A DNA stretch of 12,040 nucleotides from Chlamydiota bacterium (GTDB taxonomy: Bacteria > Chlamydiota > Chlamydiia > Chlamydiales > Criblamydiaceae): positions 1 to 12,040 of the forward strand of contig JAJFMC010000187.1 of the NCBI GenBank assembly GCA_021772365.1, in the 5' to 3' direction. The notes beneath the pieces are model-generated. The model saw only the letters and a program-made list of their open reading frames with translations. It was not told the origin of the DNA and ran no database searches. Position 1 is the stretch's first letter. Each line of letters opens with the position of its first letter. Positions 1 to 6,099 of the stretch are shown in pieces. Position numbers and translations under genes: made by a program.

Positions 1-48
1 GTCTTCAATGACAGGATCTTTACCAATAATTCCTAATAGACCACACAC
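1..48 (-). CDS. purF: Amidophosphoribosyltransferase, N-terminal 16 codons only (partial)
   Basis: PurF would make 5-phosphoribosylamine from PRPP and glutamine, the committed first step of purine synthesis. Only the start is present, reading MCGLLGIIGKDPVIED and then running off the left edge in frame. Met-Cys-Gly is the hallmark of class II (Ntn-type) glutamine amidotransferases, where Cys2 becomes the N-terminal nucleophile after Met removal. There is no propeptide of the Bacillus PurF kind. The start codon is GTG at 48-46, chosen because a strong AAGGAGG lies 7 nt upstream (62-56) and the Cys follows directly. GlmS and AsnB share the MCG start, so the assignment to PurF rests on the operon context. 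The gap to the preceding purN stop is 13 bp. Confidence 0.8.
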   Translation of the reverse strand, partial: MCGLLGIIGKDPVIED

Positions 49-55
49 TTTATCG

Positions 56-62
56 CCTCCTT
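56..62 (-). promoter_or_regulatory. Ribosome binding site of purF
   Basis: AAGGAGG is a near-perfect Shine-Dalgarno sequence placed 7 nt before the GTG at 48-46. It overlaps the last base of the sense stop codon region of purN (TGA at 64-62). It fixes the start of purF, which would otherwise be missed because the codon is GTG and only 48 bases of the gene are present. Confidence 0.8.
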
Positions 63-940
63 CATGGTAGTGCTTTTGTGATGTGATATCCCCCCTCTCT
101 TTGTGGAATACCATTAATAAAGATGTTTTTTTTATCGCCGATACCGACGAGACCTTGACTAATAAGTTCAATGACTTTGACGGCTACTGGCCAGTCGCTC
201 TGTTGTTTTTGTTTCTCTTGATGGCGCTGGGCGGATTCTTTGGTGATGGGGAGTATATCTGTGTATTTAACAGCTGGTCCTGTTGCGATGATGGGACCCG
301 TGTCGACGCCATTATCGACTATGATCACACACGAACACGTTTCTCCTTCTCCAGCTAAGAGAGCTTCATAGACAGCGTTGGCACCGACATATTCACGGTT
401 ACCTTTGGCGTCAGTGACGGATAGGTCTGCAGGGTGTACATTGAGGATTTTGTTGGGAAAGCGATTGAGTAGTGTAGAAGTAACGATCCGCATATAACCA
501 GCCAGAAAGATGAGGTCCATGGAAATATTGAGTTTTTCAAGAGCATCAATGACCTCTTCCTCGTATTGCATTCTCAAAGAGAGGGTCGCTTTTTCCGTTC
601 CGTGGTTTTTAATAAATTTGAGAAATGAAATGTAGATAAGAGGGATATTTTCCGATTCTGCTGTCTCGTAACACTTGCACTTTCTGTCGCTGACGATCGC
701 TTGGATTTTGAATTGCTTCGATTGCTTTTGTGCATCGAGGAGAGCGCGGAGGTTTGTGCCTGACCCCGACCCGAAGACAACGACGTTCAGTACTTTTCCC
801 TCTGATGGTGAGTATAGTAACTGGTAGTTTTCCCCTGTAGCGTCTTTTACGTCTACGCAGCAATTTCCGCTATTTTCCCAAGACTTCGTTGGATTGCTTT
901 GGGGTGTGTTTAAAAAATAGCGGGAATTGCTGTCGCCCAC
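62..940 (-). CDS. purN: Phosphoribosylglycinamide formyltransferase (GART), divergent, with N-terminal extension
   Basis: Transfers the formyl group of 10-formyl-tetrahydrofolate to GAR (step 3 of IMP synthesis). The formyltransferase fold begins near residue 51 with LNVVVFGSGSGTNLRALLDA, matching the PurN phosphate-binding start (GNGSNLQA in E. coli). The catalytic trio is present: Asn167 and His169 in NVHP, and Asp213 in GVDTGP. LAGYMRI (146-152) matches the PurN core. At 292 aa it is well above the usual 190-220: about 50 extra N-terminal residues (containing a Cys-Cys pair at 27-28) and a rebuilt loop after the HP motif (ADLSVTDAKGNREYVG), where E. coli has an LPxYxG-type loop. The GTG start at 940-938 follows AAAGGAG by 10 nt and purD by 19 bp. 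A start nearer residue 50 has no evident ATG. Function is likely but the protein is divergent. Confidence 0.82.
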   Translation of the reverse strand: MGDSNSRYFLNTPQSNPTKSWENSGNCCVDVKDATGENYQLLYSPSEGKVLNVVVFGSGSGTNLRALLDAQKQSKQFKIQAIVSDRKCKCYETAESENIPLIYISFLKFIKNHGTEKATLSLRMQYEEEVIDALEKLNISMDLIFLAGYMRIVTSTLLNRFPNKILNVHPADLSVTDAKGNREYVGANAVYEALLAGEGETCSCVIIVDNGVDTGPIIATGPAVKYTDILPITKESAQRHQEKQKQQSDWPVAVKVIELISQGLVGIGDKKNIFINGIPQREGGYHITKALP

Positions 941-959
941 GTTTATCTTTCTCCTTTTC

Positions 960-2282
960 TTATACCGTCGCTGTTAATTGTGCCGTTTCTTTTTCGATAC
1001 TTGCTTGACGACCGACATCTGACCGGTAGTAAGCACCCTCGAAATGAATGTTGTCAACTGCTTTGTAAGATCTGTCAATTGCTTCACTCAGCGATGACGC
1101 CAGAGATGTTACGGCAAGGACACGGCCTCCCGTTGTAACGATTTCTCCATTAGCTTCTACTCTTGTTCCTCCGTGGAAGACAATCGTATCTTTATCATCT
1201 GCAACACTATCAATTCCTGAAATAGGAAATCCTGTTCTGATAGCTTTGGGATATCCCCTTGATACCATGACAACGGTACAAGCAGCTTTATTATTCCAAC
1301 GGATGTCTGCCTCACTCAGCCGCCCTTCGCAGCAATGCACTAGTATATCGACAAGGTCGGAGTCGAGAAGAGGAAGAATAACCTGTGCTTCGGGATCACC
1401 AAATCGGCAGTTGTACTCGAGAACTTTTGGTCCATCAGCCGTGAGCATGATTCCGAAATAAAGGAAGCCTTTGTAGTCGATACCCTCTTGCCTGAGCCCT
1501 TCGAGGGTGTTCGCAATGATCGTCTCTTCGATTGTATGCATCGTCCTCTCACAAAGGAAAGGTGTAGGCGTATATGCACCGACGCCGCCGGTATTCGGAC
1601 CTTGCCCACCGTCATATAGACGTTTGTGGTCCTGTGCAGTAATCATCGGCACGATGGTCGAGCCGTCGCAAAACGCCATGATTGAGACCTCTTTACCGAT
1701 CAGTTTTTCTTCGATGACGACCTCTTGTCCTGCATTGCCATACTTTTTGTCGTCCATAATCAGGGAAATAGCTAGTTCAACATCCTGGAGTTTTTCACAG
1801 ACAACGACACCTTTTCCCGCTGTCAGTCCATTAGGCTTCACCACCAGTCCTTCCCAGTCATAAAAAAGGTTGGCTGAAGCAGCTTTAGCTTCTATGCTAC
1901 TCCTACAAGTCACGGACCGTGCAGTAGGGATGCGGTATTTGTGCATGAAATCTTTTGACCACGACTTTTGACATTCGATCTTGCTTCCAATCTTCGACGC
2001 ACCAAAAAAACGTAGCCCTTGTGCCGTAAATATATCGGCTAGGCCCTGTTCAAGAGGAGCTTCCGGTCCGCATACTGTCAGGTCGATGTCGACATCTTTT
2101 GCAAAAGCAATGAGTTGCTCGAAGTCATTGTGGTCTATTGCTTGCCACATTTTAGGAAGAGACTCACAAATAGCTTGGGTACCCCCATTTCCCGGTAGGC
2201 AGTAAACTTGATGCCCTTGGCGGTTGAATGTATGAGCGAGAGCATGCTCCCGTCCGCCACCACCGATGACTAATATGTTCAT
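960..2282 (-). CDS. purD: Phosphoribosylamine-glycine ligase (GAR synthetase)
   Basis: ATP-dependent joining of glycine to phosphoribosylamine, step 2 of IMP synthesis. The 440-aa length is normal for bacterial PurD. The N-terminal domain opens with MNILVIGGGGREHALA, the family signature. The ATP-grasp core follows: VVKPNGLTAGKGV (147-159), DHKRLYDGGQGPNTGGVGAY (218-237), and the metal/ATP-binding EYNCRFGDPE (289-298). The C-terminal domain carries HGGTR (370-374) and the usual YYRSDVG near the end. Its ATG overlaps the stop of the purC/purE gene as ATGA (4 bp), with GGAGG 7 nt upstream inside that gene, so translation is probably coupled. Nothing in the sequence suggests loss of function. 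Confidence 0.97.
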   Translation of the reverse strand: MNILVIGGGGREHALAHTFNRQGHQVYCLPGNGGTQAICESLPKMWQAIDHNDFEQLIAFAKDVDIDLTVCGPEAPLEQGLADIFTAQGLRFFGASKIGSKIECQKSWSKDFMHKYRIPTARSVTCRSSIEAKAASANLFYDWEGLVVKPNGLTAGKGVVVCEKLQDVELAISLIMDDKKYGNAGQEVVIEEKLIGKEVSIMAFCDGSTIVPMITAQDHKRLYDGGQGPNTGGVGAYTPTPFLCERTMHTIEETIIANTLEGLRQEGIDYKGFLYFGIMLTADGPKVLEYNCRFGDPEAQVILPLLDSDLVDILVHCCEGRLSEADIRWNNKAACTVVMVSRGYPKAIRTGFPISGIDSVADDKDTIVFHGGTRVEANGEIVTTGGRVLAVTSLASSLSEAIDRSYKAVDNIHFEGAYYRSDVGRQASIEKETAQLTATV

Positions 2283-3604
2283 GCTCTAGCCTCCATTGTC
2301 TTCAGAATCTTTTCTGCTGCAAGTGCGGCGTTGCCCGGGTCGATGACTGTAAGTACAGGGACGTTACTAGGCATTTGTACAGATGAGTGGATGTTGGTTA
2401 AGTAATCGCTGTAATCCTTAAATGGAGGGCAAGCGATGACCGGCCACCGTAGGTTTGCTGCGACAAGTCCCGATAGGGCATTACTTTTTCCTGCTACTGT
2501 GATGCAAACGACGGGTTCTAACGACTGATTGTATTCATCAATAATTGCTAGAGTCTTCTTCGGAGTCTTGTGTGCAGAGGCAACGTAGGCAGCATGTGGG
2601 ATGCCACACTCGTCGAGTTTTGCTGTGATTTTGTCGACATGAGGTTGATCTTTTTCACTCCCCGTGATGATCAAGACAAAATATCCTTTGATAACATCTG
2701 ACTCACGAAGGTTTTGCAGTACTCTTTGCGGGACTGAAGAGTGGAGTTGCCCTAGTGGATTTCCTGTGATCGTCTCGTAAACGTCTTTATATCCGCCATG
2801 AATTTTTTCGATGATCTCATCAGGGATTTTTGGGAGAAGTCCCTCACCGATGAATCCATTGCTACGGCAGTATTCGCGGGCGAACTCTTTATCCGGAAAT
2901 TTTAGTTCACGACGTTCAAAATCTTGGGCGAACCAAAATCGTGAAGAGTCGGGAGTGTGGATTTCGTCAATAAGAGTAAGTTGTCCCGATTCGTCAAGAC
3001 CGAACTCGTATTTTGTGTCGACAAAGATAATTCCTTTTTCTTTGAGAACTTCTTGACCTCGTAGGAATAGTTTCATGGAAATGGATTCTAATTGTTCCCA
3101 CTGTTCTTTTGTGACAATACCCTTCTCGATGAGTTCCTCTTTTGTGATATCTTCATCGTGTCCACCAACACTTTTCGTTGTTGGCGTGATGATTGGGTGA
3201 GGAAGTTGATCGTGCTCCTTGAGATCTTCTGGAAGAGGGATACCGCATTTTGTACGCTCCCCTTTTGCGTACGTACGCCAAAGCGAACCCGTTAGAAAGT
3301 TACGTACGATCATTTCGACCATAAGCGGTTTACACTTACGAACGACCATGACGTTGGGATCGATAGCTCTGATGATGTGGTTAGGAATGATATCTTTTGT
3401 CTGTTCGAACCAGAACATAGAGATATCGTTCAGAATATGCCCTTTTTGTGGGATAGCTTCGTTGAGGACACGATCGAATACCGAAATACGGTCGCTTGTG
3501 ATGAATGTCAGAGTTTTTTCATTTTCATAAATATCGCGGACCTTTCCTTGTGTGCGCTTACCCAATTCAGGGAGGAAAGTCGATTTCAACGTTGCGTTTG
3601 TCAT
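2279..3604 (-). CDS. purC/purE: Bifunctional SAICAR synthetase / class II AIR carboxylase (PurC-PurE fusion)
   Basis: Two consecutive pathway enzymes in one 441-aa chain. Residues 1 to about 285 are SAICAR synthetase (CAIR + Asp + ATP) of the long yeast ADE1-like type: GKVRDIY (20-26), SDRISVFD (37-44), VEMIVRNFLTGS (96-107), GGHDEDI (147-153), VDTKYEFG (195-202) and DEIHTPDSSRFW (213-224). After a linker (about 286-305), residues 306-441 are PurE, with ITGSEKD (313-319), SAHKT (343-347), AGKSNALSG (371-379), PVIACPP (388-394) and NAALAAEKIL. AGKSNALSG matches the class II PurE signature (AGRSN, animals and Treponema), not the class I GAGGAAHLPG, so it should carboxylate AIR with CO2 directly and need no PurK. 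The enzyme order matches animal PAICS. ATG follows AAAGGAG by 9 nt, 15 bp after purH. No frameshift is seen. Confidence 0.95.
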   Translation of the reverse strand: MTNATLKSTFLPELGKRTQGKVRDIYENEKTLTFITSDRISVFDRVLNEAIPQKGHILNDISMFWFEQTKDIIPNHIIRAIDPNVMVVRKCKPLMVEMIVRNFLTGSLWRTYAKGERTKCGIPLPEDLKEHDQLPHPIITPTTKSVGGHDEDITKEELIEKGIVTKEQWEQLESISMKLFLRGQEVLKEKGIIFVDTKYEFGLDESGQLTLIDEIHTPDSSRFWFAQDFERRELKFPDKEFAREYCRSNGFIGEGLLPKIPDEIIEKIHGGYKDVYETITGNPLGQLHSSVPQRVLQNLRESDVIKGYFVLIITGSEKDQPHVDKITAKLDECGIPHAAYVASAHKTPKKTLAIIDEYNQSLEPVVCITVAGKSNALSGLVAANLRWPVIACPPFKDYSDYLTNIHSSVQMPSNVPVLTVIDPGNAALAAEKILKTMEARA

Positions 3605-3619
3605 GATTTAAATCTCCTT

Positions 3620-5269
3620 TTAATGCGTAAAATATCTCTCACCGGTAAATACCATACATACGTCTAGTTCATTAGCCGCTTGGATTACCTCGTCGTCGCG
3701 GATGGATCCACCCGGCTGGATGCAGTACTGGATACCGAATTGCGCTGCGTAACGAATACTATCGTCAAATGGGAAGAATCCGTCACTTGCAAGAATACAT
3801 CCTTTCAAAGCCTCTTTCATATCAGAAACATTTTCGTTTTCAAAATTTTCCATAGCTTTGGGGATGGCCAAGCGTTGCAAGCTATCTACACGGTTGGGTT
3901 GTCCGGATCCAACACCGATTAATTGGTAGTAGCCAGGAGTCCATTCTCTGACAATAACGATAGCGTTGGATTTTGCGTAGTTGACTGCAGCGATAGAAAA
4001 CACGTATTTATTGCGTTTGTCCTGGTCTGGTTGTTTTTTGGTGACGACACCTACGCGCTTTCCGACTTCTTCTTGTGCTGGGTTGAGTAGGTTACCCAAG
4101 CGTATTGATCGTAGTTCTTTCCTTGTCTGTACAAGCATCCCTCCAGAAACATTTTTATGGACGAGAGGACGTTCATTTGACGTTGTCGGAGTTTTAAGAA
4201 GGCGCAGATTAGGTTTTTTCTCCTTTGCCCAGTTGGTAAATGCTAGATCGAATTCAGGAGCAATCATTACCTCGATAAACTTCCCTTTGAGATGAGAGAT
4301 CAGAGATTCTTCAACCTTGTCAGTGAAGCTGATGACACTGCCGAATGCCGACTTGCTGTCTCCTTCCCAGGCCTTGTCGAATGCTTCTCCCTGTGTAGGA
4401 CCTGTCGCATAGCCACATAGACTACCGTGTTTTATCACAGCCACACCATTTTTGAATCCTGCCCGAGCAAGTTCTTCGGTAGCACTATGAGCACACGTGG
4501 CATCTTCGTAGTTATTGTACGAAGGGTCTTTGCCAGCAAGCACCTCAGATTGTGCAATGCCGTACTGATCTGCAAATTGGTAAACCCACGCCTCTTGATC
4601 AGGATTTTCTCCGTATCGCAACTTACGTCCGTAGCGGAGGTTCGGACGGTATGTCTCTTCTTCTGTAAGCCTTTTTGTCAGTTCCTGTGCTATAGCCGCT
4701 TCATATTCAGCACTTAGAACAGCAGCTTTTTGCGCGAGCCGCTGTCTTGTCTGTAAAGAGATTTTAGCATCGCTATTATCAAGCTCATGCATGAGGGGTG
4801 GGTAATCGTGAATGTCGGTAACAACAGCGACATGCTTGTGATTTTTTAGCGCTGCACGAATAAGTGTAGAGCCTCCAATATCCATTTGCTCGATTAGCTC
4901 GTCTGTGGATATACCCGGCTTGTTTGCGGCATCTTGGAAACGATAGAGGTTGCAGATCACTAAGTCGATAGATAAGATTCCTAGCTCTCTCGCCTCATCG
5001 TCGTGATCACCACGTTTGAAGAGTATGCCGCCAGCTATATTAGGATGTAATGTCTTCACGCGTCCCTCGAAGCACTCAGGAAATCCTGTATACTTCTCGA
5101 TAGGGATGGTATTAATGCCTGCTTCCCGAAGAGTTTTTGCCGTCCCACCCGAAGCGATAATTTTTAAGCTCGGGTTGAGCTGAAAGAGGTGGGCAGCGAA
5201 ATCTATAAGGCCCGTCTTATCGGTAACGCTAATGAGCGCTGTGTTTATGGGTAGATGATCTTTATTCAT
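3620..5269 (-). CDS. purH: Bifunctional AICAR transformylase / IMP cyclohydrolase
   Basis: Performs the last two steps to IMP: formylation of AICAR by 10-formyl-tetrahydrofolate, then ring closure. At 549 aa the length is close to E. coli PurH. The N-terminal MGS-like cyclohydrolase domain has SVTDKTG (14-20), GGTAKTL (41-47), GRVKTLHPNIAGGIL (69-83) and MDIGGSTLIRAALKNHKHV (129-147). The transformylase domain has the catalytic Lys280-His281 pair in IKHGSLCG, YAKSN (431-435), GSGQPNRV (454-461), and FPFDDSI...QPGGSIRDDE near the C-terminus. Two motifs depart from the common forms: KHGSLCG rather than KHxNPCG, and RYGENPDQ (218-225) rather than RYGENPHQ. The ATG overlaps the purQ stop as ATGA, and the Shine-Dalgarno is weak (AAGAG), which points to coupled translation. 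Confidence 0.96.
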   Translation of the reverse strand: MNKDHLPINTALISVTDKTGLIDFAAHLFQLNPSLKIIASGGTAKTLREAGINTIPIEKYTGFPECFEGRVKTLHPNIAGGILFKRGDHDDEARELGILSIDLVICNLYRFQDAANKPGISTDELIEQMDIGGSTLIRAALKNHKHVAVVTDIHDYPPLMHELDNSDAKISLQTRQRLAQKAAVLSAEYEAAIAQELTKRLTEEETYRPNLRYGRKLRYGENPDQEAWVYQFADQYGIAQSEVLAGKDPSYNNYEDATCAHSATEELARAGFKNGVAVIKHGSLCGYATGPTQGEAFDKAWEGDSKSAFGSVISFTDKVEESLISHLKGKFIEVMIAPEFDLAFTNWAKEKKPNLRLLKTPTTSNERPLVHKNVSGGMLVQTRKELRSIRLGNLLNPAQEEVGKRVGVVTKKQPDQDKRNKYVFSIAAVNYAKSNAIVIVREWTPGYYQLIGVGSGQPNRVDSLQRLAIPKAMENFENENVSDMKEALKGCILASDGFFPFDDSIRYAAQFGIQYCIQPGGSIRDDEVIQAANELDVCMVFTGERYFTH

Positions 5270-6099
5270 AAGCTTTCTCTTAGGTATTGAATGCCATTGT
5301 TAAAAATTTTGTATCCATCAGCCTCCTCGGGGACCGCTTCACTTTTTCGCTTTGCCTCCTCACGTAGGCGATGCCAATGGGGGTGATTGGTGAAGTAAAT
5401 TGCCGCTTCGGGATGCGCCATCATACCGAAGACACGTCCTGTTTCATCGCAAAGACCAGCGATAGATTTTACTGAACCGTTCGGGTTGTCAGGGTAGGTG
5501 TAAGCAGCATTACCGTTAGGGTCGGCATACTGAAGAACGACTTGCTTGTTGTTGAATAAATTGTCGATGACCTCTGAGTGTCTGGCGACAAGTTTCCCTT
5601 CGGCATGTCGAACCGGAAGGTATAGCTTGTCAATTCCACGAGTAAATACACATGGAGATCCAAGCACTTTGTGGTTCACCCAACGCGATTCGAATTTTTG
5701 GCTATCGTTATGTGCGAGGGAAAGTTCTTGTTTTGAATCTGCCTCTTTAAAGCTTGGAAGTAGGCCAAGCTTTACCAACAGTTGGAAACCGTTGCAAATA
5801 CCAATGATGCATTTACCTTCAGAAATAAATTGATGAAGTCGCTCTTTAAGGCTCGCTCCTTTCCGGTGGCTAAAAGAGAGGCGGTTAGCAAACGCTTTAC
5901 CTGCTCCAAGTTCGTCAGCGAAAGAAAACCCTCCGGGAAAAGCAAGGAGGTGATACTTCGAAAGTTCGATGCGACCACTCAGTAAATCGTTGGCATGTTC
6001 AATTGATGTTTCGGCACCGGCTTTTTTACAAGCATGAGCCATCTCTTTTTCACAGTTGATACCGTAGCCGGATATGATGAGTGCACGTACAGGTTTCAT
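5266..6099 (-). CDS. purQ: FGAM synthase glutaminase subunit
   Basis: Class I glutamine amidotransferase that feeds ammonia to PurL for FGAR to FGAM (step 4). The catalytic triad is visible: Cys102 in GICNGFQ, and His229 with Glu231 in AHPEA. Other family motifs are ISGYGINCEKE (9-19) and FPGGFSFADELGAGKAFAN (54-72). At 277 aa it is longer than the roughly 225-aa PurQ that works with small PurL plus PurS. It resembles in length the glutaminase part of large one-chain PurL, which fits the PurSL partner encoded just upstream. Its ATG overlaps the purL stop as ATGA, with a strong AAAGGAGG 6 nt before it, so PurL and PurQ are likely made in coupled amounts. Confidence 0.96.
   Translation of the reverse strand: MKPVRALIISGYGINCEKEMAHACKKAGAETSIEHANDLLSGRIELSKYHLLAFPGGFSFADELGAGKAFANRLSFSHRKGASLKERLHQFISEGKCIIGICNGFQLLVKLGLLPSFKEADSKQELSLAHNDSQKFESRWVNHKVLGSPCVFTRGIDKLYLPVRHAEGKLVARHSEVIDNLFNNKQVVLQYADPNGNAAYTYPDNPNGSVKSIAGLCDETGRVFGMMAHPEAAIYFTNHPHWHRLREEAKRKSEAVPEEADGYKIFNNGIQYLRESL

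Noticed and set aside
609..863. Basic Arg-rich minus-strand frame inside purN
   Set aside because: It is an out-of-frame shadow of purN; the purN frame carries clear catalytic motifs across the same bases.
1507..1863. 118-codon plus-strand frame inside purD
   Set aside because: Antisense to the ATP-grasp core of purD, with no ribosome binding site or recognisable motif.
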